Part shown: in pieces, positions 42,763 to 50,751 of the stretch
How the letters are laid out: each line of letters begins with the position of its first letter
How positions within the stretch are numbered: the stretch's first letter is position 1
Assembly (NCBI GenBank): GCA_000620205.1
Contig: JHVP01000007.1
Location: 62,001 to 126,000, forward strand
DNA length: 64,000 bases
Source: Geodermatophilaceae bacterium URHA0031
GTDB taxonomy: Bacteria > Actinomycetota > Actinomycetes > Mycobacteriales > Geodermatophilaceae
Direction: 5' to 3'
Position numbers and translations under genes: made by a program
The notes under the pieces: model-generated
The model's input: the letters and a program-made list of their open reading frames with translations, nothing else
What the model was told of the DNA's origin: nothing
The model's database searches: none

Positions 42763-43433
42763 GCGCGCCTGGTGGCGACCAGCAGGCCCGCGCCGATCGG
42801 CAGCACGGCGCAGGTGAGCCCCTCGTCCTCGCGGACGGTGCGGGCGACCTCCCGCCAGGCCACGCTCTGCGGGTCCCGGGACGACCGGTCGGCGACCCCG
42901 CCGTCGGCCAGCAGGCCGTGGCAGACCAGGGAGCCGCCGGGGCGGATCAGGTCGAGCAGCCCGGCCAGGTGGGCCGAGTACTCCAGCGGCGGGCCGTCGC
43001 AGAAGACCAGGTCGTAGGCGGTGGGGGACAGCCGCGGCAGCACCTCGCCCGGGGTGCCGAAGATCAACCGGGTGCGGCCGGACGCGATGCCGGCCTCGCC
43101 GAACGCCCGCCGGGCGGCACGCAGCTCCGCCGGGTCACCGTCCAGGGCGGTGAGGACGCCGTCGCTGCGCATGCCCTGCAGCAGCCACAGCCCGGCCACG
43201 CCACCACCGCTGCCGATGGACACCACCGAGCGGGCGCTGCCGCTCGCGGCCAGCACGGCCAGCGTCGCACCGACCGCCGGCTCCACCGGTGGGGGCGTGC
43301 CGAAGGCGGTGGCCGAGGCGAGCGCACGGTGCCGGGCCGCCAACTGCTCGGGGGTCTCGGCCGCGAAGCTGTCGGCGTAGGCGGCTGCGCCGGTCGGGGA
43401 CCCTGAGGAGGGCGGTCCGGCGGGGCTGGTCAC
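42759..43433 (-). CDS. SAM-dependent O-methyltransferase
   Basis: Class I methyltransferase of 224 aa related to Rv1220c of M. tuberculosis, which also precedes sigE divergently. SAM motif [13 protein letters not shown] at about residues 69-81, then [13 protein letters not shown] and FCDGPPLEY as later motifs. GTG 43433 is chosen; TACCCT (43440-43445, minus) sits 6 nt upstream, so it is leaderless. A cupin protein is coupled downstream. The methyl acceptor is unknown. Confidence 0.85.
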   Translation of the reverse strand: MTSPAGPPSSGSPTGAAAYADSFAAETPEQLAARHRALASATAFGTPPPVEPAVGATLAVLAASGSARSVVSIGSGGGVAGLWLLQGMRSDGVLTALDGDPAELRAARRAFGEAGIASGRTRLIFGTPGEVLPRLSPTAYDLVFCDGPPLEYSAHLAGLLDLIRPGGSLVCHGLLADGGVADRSSRDPQSVAWREVARTVREDEGLTCAVLPIGAGLLVATRRA

Positions 43434-43525
43434 CGGGCGAGGGTAGTGGCGGGAGGGAGGCCGCCGCCCGAGCGGGTGCCCGGTCGGCGGCTCCGCCTGG
43501 GAACTCCCTGTGGGTCCTCGTCGGC

Positions 43526-43554
43526 GGGAACACCGCCGCCGTCCCCACCCGTTG
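43526..43554 (+). promoter_or_regulatory. ECF-type promoter upstream of sigE
   Basis: GGGAAC at 43526-43531 and CGTTG at 43550-43554 are separated by 18 nt, close to the SigE/SigH-family consensus of actinobacteria (GGGAAC-N16-18-GTT). It lies about 105 bp upstream of GTG 43659 and would make sigE autoregulatory. Confidence 0.55.
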
Positions 43555-43658
43555 GACCGGACGTGCGTCTGTCGCGTACCACCAGCCAGCGTCCTGCCCA
43601 GCGGACCACCCCCGACGGGGAGGTGTCGTCCCCGGCGGCCGTCTGCGATCCTGGGACG

Positions 43659-44261
43659 GTGACCGGACCCCGTGCGACCGCACCCGCCGGTCCCGAGCCG
43701 GTCGCGGCTGCGGTGGAGGGCTGGGTGGCCCCGACCTGGGAGCAGGTCGTGCGGGACCACTCGGCGCGGGTGTACCGGCTGGCGTACCGGCTCTCGGGCA
43801 ACCAGCAGGACGCCGAGGACCTCACCCAGGAGACGTTCGTGCGGGTGTTCCGGTCGCTGGCGGACTTCTCGCCGGGCACGTTCGAGGGCTGGCTGCACCG
43901 GATCACCACGAACCTGTTCCTGGACATGGTGCGGCGCCGGCAGCGGATCCGGTTCGACGCGCTGCCCGAGGACACCGAGCGGTTGCCGGGGGCCGCGCCG
44001 TCCCCGGAGCAGGTGTACGCCGACACGCACCTGGACCCGCAGGTGCAGGCGGCGTTGGACGCGTTGTCGCCGGAGTTCCGGGTGGCGGTGGTGTTGTGCG
44101 ACATCGAGGGGCTGACGTACGAGGAGATCTCGGCGACGTTGGGGATCAAGCTGGGCACGGTGCGCAGCCGGATCCACCGTGGCCGGGTGCAGCTGCGCGA
44201 GGCGCTGGCCCACCTCGCCCCCGGCCGCCCGCCGCTGACCGAGGCGGGCGCGACCTCATGA
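43659..44261 (+). CDS. sigE: ECF sigma factor SigE
   Basis: Extracytoplasmic-function sigma factor of 200 aa. Region 2 is [17 protein letters not shown] with [12 protein letters not shown]; region 4 is [27 protein letters not shown] with [13 protein letters not shown]. By order it matches Rv1221. Start GTG 43659 fits family length; longer in-frame starts at 43446 add a Pro/Ser-rich stretch that looks non-coding. It overlaps its anti-sigma gene by ATGA. It should direct envelope-stress genes such as htrA. Confidence 0.92.
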   Translation: MTGPRATAPAGPEPVAAAVEGWVAPTWEQVVRDHSARVYRLAYRLSGNQQDAEDLTQETFVRVFRSLADFSPGTFEGWLHRITTNLFLDMVRRRQRIRFDALPEDTERLPGAAPSPEQVYADTHLDPQVQAALDALSPEFRVAVVLCDIEGLTYEEISATLGIKLGTVRSRIHRGRVQLREALAHLAPGRPPLTEAGATS

Positions 44262-44854
44262 GCATCCCGGAGAGCCACCTCGCCCAGGAGGCGATCGCCG
44301 CGCTCGTCGACGGCGAGCTCTCCGGCGGCGCCGCGGGCCGGGCCGCCCGGCACCTCGGTGGCTGCGCGCAGTGCCGGATGGCGGTCGCCGCGCAGCGCGA
44401 GGCCAAGGCCGCCCTGCAGCAGGACGAGGACGTCGCCGTCCCCGGTGACCTGCTGTCCCGGCTGAAGGCCATCCCGTTCACCGCTGACGTCCCCGGCGGC
44501 GGAGGGCTCGGCGGGCTCAGCGCCGGCGCCGAGGGTCTGACGCTGGACGGCGCGGGCGGTGCCTGGGCGATCCCGCTCGCGCCGGCCCGGCCGCAGCGCC
44601 CCACGGACACCGGCAGCCGCTGGCTGCGCCGGGGCATGACCGGCGCGCTGGCCGGGATCGGCCTGGGCGTCGCCGTCCTGGCCGTGACGCTGCCCGCTGC
44701 CGACGTCCCGACCGACGACGGCCCGGCCGGTGGGGCCGTGGCCGGCGCGGTCCGCAGCACCGACTCCGCCGAGCGCACCGACATCGTCCCGCCCGTGGCC
44801 CGGACCCTCACCGTGGGTTCGACCACCCCGCTGCCCAACGGCGGGACGCCCTGA
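44258..44854 (+). CDS. rseA: anti-sigma factor RseA (zinc-associated)
   Basis: Protein of 198 aa that binds and inhibits SigE. The ZAS-type motif HLGGCAQC (H-x3-C-x2-C) is at about residues 31-38. A Gly-rich linker and one transmembrane helix (about 128-147, [18 protein letters not shown]) suggest membrane tethering. ATG 44258 overlaps sigE. Its TGA (44852-44854) lies inside CTGA, where the htrA CTG start candidate is. Confidence 0.88.
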   Translation: MSIPESHLAQEAIAALVDGELSGGAAGRAARHLGGCAQCRMAVAAQREAKAALQQDEDVAVPGDLLSRLKAIPFTADVPGGGGLGGLSAGAEGLTLDGAGGAWAIPLAPARPQRPTDTGSRWLRRGMTGALAGIGLGVAVLAVTLPAADVPTDDGPAGGAVAGAVRSTDSAERTDIVPPVARTLTVGSTTPLPNGGTP

Positions 44855-46461
44855 GCGAGACCCCCGGCACCGGGCCGTCCTCGACCGGTCCGCCGGTCGA
44901 GCCGGTCGACGACCGCCGGGACGCGGTCGACGACGCGACCGCCTTCGCCCGCCCGGCGGGCACCACCGGGGCGTTCGCACCGGCCGAGGGACGGCTGCAG
45001 CCCAGCGCGCCGACACCGCCGCCGACACCCCCGGCGCAGCAGGCTGCCTTCGGCCGGCCCCGGGACGTGGCCGGCTCCTTCGGCGCCGACCGGCCCAGCG
45101 CACCGCCCCGTCCGGTGCCCCCGCCACCGCCGGAGGCCGTGCTGCGTGCCTTCGCCCCGCGGGACGGTGCCCGCGGGCTCGGTGAGCCGCCCGGCGGACG
45201 GCAGACCGCCCGCCGGACGGCGGCCGCCCCGTTCTGGAAGGCCGACGCGACCAGCGATCCCTGGCGCGACCCCTACGCGCCGGCCGGCCTCGGTGCACCC
45301 GCCGAGTACCCGGCGGAGCCGGAGACCGGCGACGGCCCGGTCGTCGTGGACGCGCAGGGGCGGAAGAAGCTCCGGCTGCGCGACGTCTCGGTGCGCCTCG
45401 TGGTCCTGGCCCTGCTGAGCCTGCTGCTGGTGGGTGTCGTCGGTGGCACCACCGCCTGGTGGCTCGGGCGGACCGCCGACGAGGAGCCGTTGCTCGCCCC
45501 GGGCACCCAGCTGTCCTCGGTGTCGCCGGGGGTCAGCCGCGAGCCCGGCTCGGTCGCCGACATCGCCGGCCGGGTCACCCCCGCGGTGGTCTCGATCGAG
45601 GTCACCCTGACCAACGCGGGCGCCACCGGCTCCGGGGTCGTGGTGGACGCCGAGGGCGGCTACATCGTCACCAACAACCACGTCGTCTCCGGGGCCGCGG
45701 ACGCCGAGGACGCCTCGATCCGCGCGGTGTTCAGCGACGGCAGCGGCTCCGCGGCGGAGATCGTCGGCCGCGACCCGGCCAGCGACATCGCCGTCCTCAA
45801 GGTCGACAAGCCGGGGCTCGCCGAGGCGACGCTGGGGGAGTCCGAGGACCTGGTGGTCGGCGACCCGGTCGTGGCCATCGGCTCGCCGCTGGGCCTGGCC
45901 GGCACGGTCACCAGCGGCATCGTCAGCGCGCTGGACCGGCCGGTGCGGCTCTCCGGTGAGGGCAGCGACACCAACGCGGTGATCAGCGCGGTGCAGACCG
46001 ACGCCCCGATCAACCCGGGCAACTCCGGCGGCGCGCTGGTCGACGGCACCGGCGCGGTGATCGGCATCAACACCGCCATCGCCTCGGTCGGCGGCAGCAG
46101 CACGACCGGCGGCTCGATCGGGCTCGGCTTCGCCATCCCGATCGACACGGTCCGCGACATCGCCGAGCAGCTCATCTCGACCGGCACCGCGGTGCACGCC
46201 TCGCTGGGCGTCAACGCCCGGACCGTCACCGACGGCACCCGGGACGGCGCGCTGGTGCTCAACGTCGAGCCCGACAGTCCGGCCGCGGACGCCGGCGTGC
46301 AGGAGCAGGACGTGGTCATCGCCGTCGACGGTGCGCCGGTCGCCAGCTCCGAGGAGCTCGTGGTCGCGGTCGACGCCCACGAACCGGGCGACACCATCAC
46401 GCTGGAGCTCGTCCGCAACGGCGCCTCCCGCGAGGTCACGGCCACCCTCGCCACCGCCTGA
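44851..46461 (+). CDS. htrA: HtrA-type serine protease with PDZ domain, probable CTG start
   Basis: Membrane-anchored DegP/HtrA protease of about 536 aa. A disordered Pro/Ala-rich cytoplasmic N-terminus is followed by one helix at about 181-205 and the trypsin-like domain with His277, Asp312 and Ser392 (GNSGGAL). The PDZ domain is at about 445-536. In frame with the long N-terminal region, the only start candidate at the rseA end is CTG 44851, sharing CTGA with the rseA stop; the first in-frame GTG is 45067, which would trim about 72 codons. It is the degradation arm of the sigE stress unit. Confidence 0.9.
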   Translation: MSETPGTGPSSTGPPVEPVDDRRDAVDDATAFARPAGTTGAFAPAEGRLQPSAPTPPPTPPAQQAAFGRPRDVAGSFGADRPSAPPRPVPPPPPEAVLRAFAPRDGARGLGEPPGGRQTARRTAAAPFWKADATSDPWRDPYAPAGLGAPAEYPAEPETGDGPVVVDAQGRKKLRLRDVSVRLVVLALLSLLLVGVVGGTTAWWLGRTADEEPLLAPGTQLSSVSPGVSREPGSVADIAGRVTPAVVSIEVTLTNAGATGSGVVVDAEGGYIVTNNHVVSGAADAEDASIRAVFSDGSGSAAEIVGRDPASDIAVLKVDKPGLAEATLGESEDLVVGDPVVAIGSPLGLAGTVTSGIVSALDRPVRLSGEGSDTNAVISAVQTDAPINPGNSGGALVDGTGAVIGINTAIASVGGSSTTGGSIGLGFAIPIDTVRDIAEQLISTGTAVHASLGVNARTVTDGTRDGALVLNVEPDSPAADAGVQEQDVVIAVDGAPVASSEELVVAVDAHEPGDTITLELVRNGASREVTATLATA

Positions 46462-46480
46462 GGGAGGACCCCGTCCTCCC
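46462..46480 (+). terminator. short hairpin after htrA
   Basis: GGGAGGAC (46462-46469) and GTCCTCCC (46473-46480) form an 8-bp stem with a 3-nt loop directly after the htrA stop. Confidence 0.55.
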
Positions 46481-46525
46481 CACCCCTCGCAGGCTCGGGG
46501 CGGTGCCCTGGACGGGGCCGGGGCA
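46462..46525. repeat. dispersed intergenic repeat, copy C
   Basis: Starts with GGAGGACCCCG after the htrA stop like copies A and B, and has CGCAGGCTCGGGGCGG at 46488-46503 identical to copy B. Confidence 0.55.
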
Positions 46526-46527
46526 CC

Positions 46528-46533
46528 TACGCT
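46528..46533 (+). promoter_or_regulatory. -10 element (TACGCT) of tatB
   Basis: TACGCT 34 nt upstream of GTG 46568; AAGGGAGG follows as ribosome-binding site 6 nt before the start, so this transcript has a leader. Confidence 0.45.
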
Positions 46534-46567
46534 CGACGTGGCAGCAGCAACGGGGAAGGGAGGAACG

Positions 46568-46960
46568 GTGTTCGACTCGATCGGCTGGGGCGAGATCGTC
46601 GTCCTCGCGCTGGCCGCGCTGTTCATCTTCGGCCCCGAGCGGCTGCCCACCCTGGCCAAGGACGCGGCCGCCGGGCTGAAGAAGGTCCGCGCGGCGATCA
46701 CCGGCGTGCGCGGCCAGCTGCACGACTCCCTGGGTGACGACTTCGACCACCTGCGCGACGTGGACCTGCGGCAGTACCACCCGAAGACGTTCATCCGGCA
46801 GCAGCTGCTGGCCGACGACGACGCCCCGGTCCGGCGGGGCAGTGCGTCCGGGACGACCGGTGCGACGGCGGCCACCGCCGCCGGTCGGGTCCGCCCGTCC
46901 GAGCGGACCCGGGCCCGGGACTCCGCGACACCCCCGCCCTTCGACGCCGACGCCACCTGA
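46568..46960 (+). CDS. tatB: Sec-independent protein translocase TatB
   Basis: Protein of 130 aa with the TatB N-terminal helix (IGWGEIVVLALAALFIFGPERLP), amphipathic helix (AKDAAAGLKKVRAAITGVRG) and a charged, disordered C-terminus. It works with TatA/TatC in exporting folded proteins, for instance the Tat-signalled multicopper oxidase in this window. GTG 46568 has AAGGGAGG upstream. The position after htrA matches Rv1224. Confidence 0.88.
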   Translation: MFDSIGWGEIVVLALAALFIFGPERLPTLAKDAAAGLKKVRAAITGVRGQLHDSLGDDFDHLRDVDLRQYHPKTFIRQQLLADDDAPVRRGSASGTTGATAATAAGRVRPSERTRARDSATPPPFDADAT

Positions 46961-47074
46961 GGACGACAGCCGGCCCGCCCACCCGCGGCTCGAGCCGGAC
47001 GGGGAGGGGTGGAGCCGCGTGCGCCCGCGGCTCAACCCGTCCGGGCGCGGCTCCACGTGACCAGGCGCAGACGA

Positions 47075-47110
47075 CGACGGCCGGTCACCCCGCGGGGTGA
47101 CCGGCCGTCG
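47075..47110. terminator. strong bidirectional terminator between tatB and mrp
   Basis: Perfect 17-bp inverted repeat with arms 47075-47091 and 47094-47110. The two are separated by only 2 nt, so the loop uses the closing base pairs. It ends 13 bp before the mrp stop. Confidence 0.8.
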
Positions 47111-47122
47111 TGCGTTCGGGGA

Positions 47123-48283
47123 CTACCGGCGGACCGGGGTGAGCCCCAGCGACATGCCCGACAGCCCGCGCTGGCGGACGGCGAGGGAGTCCGCGATCGC
47201 GGCCAGCGCCTGGGCGGCCGGCGCCTCGGGCTCCGCCAGCACGATCGGCGCACCCGCGTCGCCGGCCTCGCGCAGCCGGGTGTCCAGCGGGATCTGACCG
47301 AGCAGCGGCACCCGGGCACCCAGGGTCTTGGTCAGCGCGTCGGAGACGGCCTGGCCGCCACCGGAGCCGAAGACCTCCATCCGCTGGCCGTCGGGCAGCT
47401 CCAGCCAGGACATGTTCTCCACGACCCCGACGACCTGCTGGTGGGTCTGCGTGGCGATCGCGCCGGCCCGCTCGGCCACCTCGGCGGCGGCGAGCTGCGG
47501 CGTCGTCACCACCAGGATCTCGGCGTTGGGCACCAGCTGGGCCACCGAGATCGCGACGTCACCGGTGCCCGGCGGGAGGTCCATCAGCAGGACGTCGAGG
47601 TCGCCCCACCAGACGTCGGCGAGGAACTGCTGCAGCGCGCGGTGCAGCATCGGGCCACGCCAGACCACCGGCGTGTTGCCCGGGGTGAACATGCCGATCG
47701 AGATGACCTTCACGCCGTAGGACTGCGGCGGCATGATCATGTTGTCGACCTGGGTCGGCTTGTCGTCGACACCGAGCATCCGGGGCACCGAGTGGCCGTA
47801 GATGTCGGCGTCCACGACGCCGACCGACAGGCCCTTGCGGGCCATCGCGGCGGCCAGGTTGACCGTGACGCTGGACTTGCCGACGCCGCCCTTGCCGGAG
47901 GCGACCGCGTACACGCGGGTCAGCGAGCCGGGCTGGGCGAACGGGATGACCGGCTCGGCCGCGTCCGTGCCGCGGACGGTCTTGCGCAGCTCGGTGCGCT
48001 GCTCGTCGCTCATCACGTCCAGGCCGACCTGGACGCTGGTCACGCCGGGGACGGCGCCCACGGCCTGGGTGACGCGGTTGGTGATCGTCTCGCGCATGGG
48101 GCAGCCGGCGACGGTCAGGTAGACCTCGATGCGCACCGCGCCCGGGTCGCCGCCGACGCCGATCTGCACGTCCTTGACCATGCCCAGCTCGGGCAGCGGG
48201 CGGTTGATCTCCGGGTCCTGGACGGTCGCCAGCGCCGCGTTCACGGCGTCGAGGGCCGGCGAACCGGTCAACGTGTCGGTCAT
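47123..48283 (-). CDS. mrp: Mrp/NBP35-family P-loop ATPase (Fe-S carrier type)
   Basis: Protein of 386 aa: an N-terminal MIP18/DUF59 domain (about 8-90, including AGCPMRETI) and a Mrp/MinD-type ATPase with deviant Walker A GKGGVGKSSV at about residue 130, Walker B DVLLMDLPPGTGD and signature ENMSW. Where cluster-binding Mrp proteins show CxxC after ENMS, this one reads WLELPDGQRMEVFGSGGG with no cysteine pair. AAGGAGA lies about 11 nt upstream of ATG 48283. Matches Rv1229c. Confidence 0.9.
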   Translation of the reverse strand: MTDTLTGSPALDAVNAALATVQDPEINRPLPELGMVKDVQIGVGGDPGAVRIEVYLTVAGCPMRETITNRVTQAVGAVPGVTSVQVGLDVMSDEQRTELRKTVRGTDAAEPVIPFAQPGSLTRVYAVASGKGGVGKSSVTVNLAAAMARKGLSVGVVDADIYGHSVPRMLGVDDKPTQVDNMIMPPQSYGVKVISIGMFTPGNTPVVWRGPMLHRALQQFLADVWWGDLDVLLMDLPPGTGDVAISVAQLVPNAEILVVTTPQLAAAEVAERAGAIATQTHQQVVGVVENMSWLELPDGQRMEVFGSGGGQAVSDALTKTLGARVPLLGQIPLDTRLREAGDAGAPIVLAEPEAPAAQALAAIADSLAVRQRGLSGMSLGLTPVRR

Positions 48284-48472
48284 GGGCGGATGTGTCTCCT
48301 TCGACGGGGAGCCTGCGCGCACCTGCTCGTGACCAGCGCGCGGGCGTGCTGCCACTGTACGGCGGCTGGGCGGGGTGCCTGCCCGGCCATGGGTGTGACG
48401 CCCGGAACTGCCCGGGCCCCGGCGGTCGGGGTCGGTGGTCGGGGTCGGCGGCGACCCGGGTCGGCGGATCAC

Positions 48473-48478
48473 TAGGGT
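48473..48478 (+). promoter_or_regulatory. -10 element (TAGGGT) of azlC
   Basis: TAGGGT lies 7 nt before GTG 48486, which supports that start and a leaderless transcript. Confidence 0.45.
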
Positions 48479-48485
48479 CCCCGGG

Positions 48486-49181
48486 GTGCCCCGGTCCGCC
48501 CGTTCCGCCACGCTCCGGGACGCCGTCGGGCTGGGCGTGGCCGTCGGCCTGTACGGGGTCGCCTTCGGGGCGGCCGCGGTGGGCGCCGGGCTGGACCCGT
48601 GGCAGGCACTGGCGATGTCGCTGCTGATGTTCACCGGCGCCTCCCAGTTCGCGCTGGTCGGCGTGCTCGGCGCCGGCGGCGGAGCGCTCGCCGCGATCGG
48701 CAGCGCCCTGCTGCTGGGCACCCGCAACACCGTCTACGGCGTCCGGCTCGCCCCGATGCTGGCCCCGCGCGGGCGGCTGCGCCGGGCGGGGGCGGCGCAC
48801 TGGGTGATCGACGAGACGACCGCGATGGCGGTCGCCGCCCCCGACCGCGAGCTGGGCCGGCTCGCCTTCTGGGTCACCGGCGCCACCATCTACCTGGGCT
48901 GGAACGCCACCACGCTGGTCGGCGCGCTCGGGGCCGGCGCGCTGGGGGCGATGGCGCAGGCCGCGCTGGACTCCGTCGTCCCGGCGGCGTTCCTGGCGCT
49001 GCTCTGGCCGCGGCTGCGGCGGGGTGCCCCCGAGGCCGGCGTGCAGCGACGGGTCGCCCTGGGCGGGGCGGTCGTGGCGCTGGCCCTGACGCCGTTCGTC
49101 CCGGCCGGGGTGCAGGTCGTGCTGGCCGTCGTGGCGGTCGCGCTCGCCGGCCGGCCGCGGACGCGGGAGGTGGCCGGGTGA
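48486..49181 (+). CDS. azlC: AzlC-family branched-chain amino-acid exporter subunit
   Basis: Membrane protein of 231 aa with about seven helices; family hallmarks are GLYGVAFGAAAVGAGLDPWQALAMS, FTGASQFALVGVL and TRNTVYGVRLAPML, followed by WVIDETTAMA. AzlC partners a small AzlD subunit for export of leucine or azaleucine-like compounds. Start GTG 48486 is supported by a -10 7 nt upstream. Coupled to azlD by GTGA. Confidence 0.88.
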   Translation: MPRSARSATLRDAVGLGVAVGLYGVAFGAAAVGAGLDPWQALAMSLLMFTGASQFALVGVLGAGGGALAAIGSALLLGTRNTVYGVRLAPMLAPRGRLRRAGAAHWVIDETTAMAVAAPDRELGRLAFWVTGATIYLGWNATTLVGALGAGALGAMAQAALDSVVPAAFLALLWPRLRRGAPEAGVQRRVALGGAVVALALTPFVPAGVQVVLAVVAVALAGRPRTREVAG

Positions 49182-49495
49182 GCACCGGGACGCTGTGGAC
49201 GGTCGTGCTCGTCGGGGCCGCCGGCTGCTACCTGCTGAAGTACGCCGGGCTGTCGGTGCCGGCGGCCTGGGTGCAGCACCCCGCGGTGGTCCGGGTGGTC
49301 GACTTCGTGCCCGCGGCCCTGCTGGGCGCGCTGGTCGCGGTGCAGGCGGCGACCTCGGACGGCGCGCTGGTGGTCGACGGCCGGCTGGTCGGGCTGGCGG
49401 TCGCGGCGCTGGCCCTGGCGCTGCGGGCGCCGTTCATCGTCGTCCTGGTGCTGGCCGGCGCGGCCGGGGCGCTGGTGCACGTCGTCGGCGGCTGA
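49178..49495 (+). CDS. azlD: AzlD-family exporter small subunit
   Basis: Membrane protein of 105 aa with three to four helices: GAAGCYLLKYAGLSVPA at the N-terminus and FVPAALLGALVAVQA followed by LALALRAPFIVVL. The usual AzlD length and pattern. GTG 49178 overlaps azlC, forming the standard two-gene transporter. Confidence 0.85.
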   Translation: MSTGTLWTVVLVGAAGCYLLKYAGLSVPAAWVQHPAVVRVVDFVPAALLGALVAVQAATSDGALVVDGRLVGLAVAALALALRAPFIVVLVLAGAAGALVHVVGG

Positions 49496-49609
49496 GCTCT
49501 GTCTCCGGGCGCTCGTCGAGCGGCAGCTGAGGGTGGACGCCGGCCGGCTCCGACCATGCTGAGCTGCCACTCGGTGGACGGCTGCGCGCAGGAGCGGCAG
49601 GGTGCGTGC

Positions 49610-50194
49610 ATGACCTGGGTCCCGCTCCCGTCGAGCGCGGCCTGGGAGCACCGGGGAGCGCGGGCAGGGTTCGAGGTCGCCTGGTTCCGTTCCGGGGACG
49701 GGGGCTCGGTGCTCACCGGGTGCACCGCGGCCGTCGAGGACGGGCAGCCCTGGTCGGTGGACTACGAGATCCACCTCGACCCCTCCGGGCGGACCCGCCG
49801 CGCCTCCCTGGCCGGACGCTCGTCGGCCGGGGCGCCCGCGCTCGTGGTGCTCACGACCGACGCCCAGGGGCACTGGCAGGTCGACGGGCGACCGGCCGCG
49901 CACCTGGACGGCTGCCTGGACGTGGACCTGGAGTCCTCGGCGATGACCAACGCCCTGCCGGTCCGCCGTCTGGACCTCGCGCCCGGTGATCACGCAGCGG
50001 CTCCGGCCGCCTTCGTGCGCGCCGGTTCCCTCGCGGTCGAACGACTCGAGCAGCACTACCGGCGGCTGACCGGGCCGGGCGGGGAGCAGGCCTACGACTA
50101 CGCCGCGCCGCAGTTCGACGTGTCCTGCGTGATCCGGTACGACGAGGCCGGTCTGGCGCTCGAGTACCCCAGCATCGCCGTCCGGGTGGGGTGA
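49610..50194 (+). CDS. putative glycolipid-binding (DUF1089-like) protein
   Basis: Protein of 194 aa resembling the PA1994-type glycolipid-binding family: WEHRGARAGFEVAWF near the start, SVDYEIHLDP, and the C-terminal ALPVRRLDLAPGD then AAFVRAGSLAVERLEQHYRR. The beta-barrel fold of that family binds glycolipids in crystals; biological function unknown. ATG 49610 is taken; an in-frame ATG at 49556 would add 18 Cys-rich residues of doubtful coding nature. No partner gene is apparent. Confidence 0.75.
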   Translation: MTWVPLPSSAAWEHRGARAGFEVAWFRSGDGGSVLTGCTAAVEDGQPWSVDYEIHLDPSGRTRRASLAGRSSAGAPALVVLTTDAQGHWQVDGRPAAHLDGCLDVDLESSAMTNALPVRRLDLAPGDHAAAPAAFVRAGSLAVERLEQHYRRLTGPGGEQAYDYAAPQFDVSCVIRYDEAGLALEYPSIAVRVG

Positions 50195-50205
50195 CGGCCG
50201 CGGGG

Positions 50206-50751
50206 TCAGCTGACCTGGTCGGTCACCGGCGACTCGCGGCGCTTCTTGCTCTTCTTCTTGCGCTCCCCACCGTCGTCCGCGCGGTCGTCGGGCAGCAGCC
50301 GGTTCAGCTCGCCGCGGATGAAGTCGCGGGTGGCCAGCTCACCGACCGCCACCCGCAGCGACGCGAGCTCGCGGGCCAGGTACTCGGTGTCCGCCCGGGT
50401 CTGCGCGGCCCGGCTCCGGTCCTCCTCGGCCTGCACCCGGTCCCGGTCGGCCTGCCGGTTCTGGGCCAGCAGGATCAGCGGCGCGGCGTACGCGGCCTGG
50501 GTGGAGAACGCCAGGTTGAGCAGGATGAACGGGTAGGGGTCCCACCGCAGGTTGACCGCGGCGACGTTGAGCACGATCCAGACGATGACGATGATCGTCT
50601 GGACGGCGAGGAACCGGCCGGTGCCCAGGAACCGGGCGATCCCCTCGGCGAACCGGCCGACCGCGTCGGGGTCCAGCCGCAGGAAGTCGCCCAGCCCGCG
50701 GCTGCCCCGGGGCTGGTCGAGCCGCTGCTCGGGGCGCCGCTCGTCAGCCAC
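50206..50751 (-). CDS. DUF1003 membrane protein
   Basis: Protein of 181 aa: cytoplasmic start, two helices (about 47-66 FLAVQTIIVIVWIVLNVAAV and 73-93 PFILLNLAFSTQAAYAAPLIL), and a long coiled C-terminus ending in a KKKSKK-rich tail. The DUF1003 signature of the two helices with DPYPFILLNL is clear. Homologues neighbour Mg/Co transport-like genes. GTG 50751 overlaps the MgtE-like gene by 8 bp; the pair matches Rv1231c/Rv1232c. Confidence 0.85.
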   Translation of the reverse strand: MADERRPEQRLDQPRGSRGLGDFLRLDPDAVGRFAEGIARFLGTGRFLAVQTIIVIVWIVLNVAAVNLRWDPYPFILLNLAFSTQAAYAAPLILLAQNRQADRDRVQAEEDRSRAAQTRADTEYLARELASLRVAVGELATRDFIRGELNRLLPDDRADDGGERKKKSKKRRESPVTDQVS

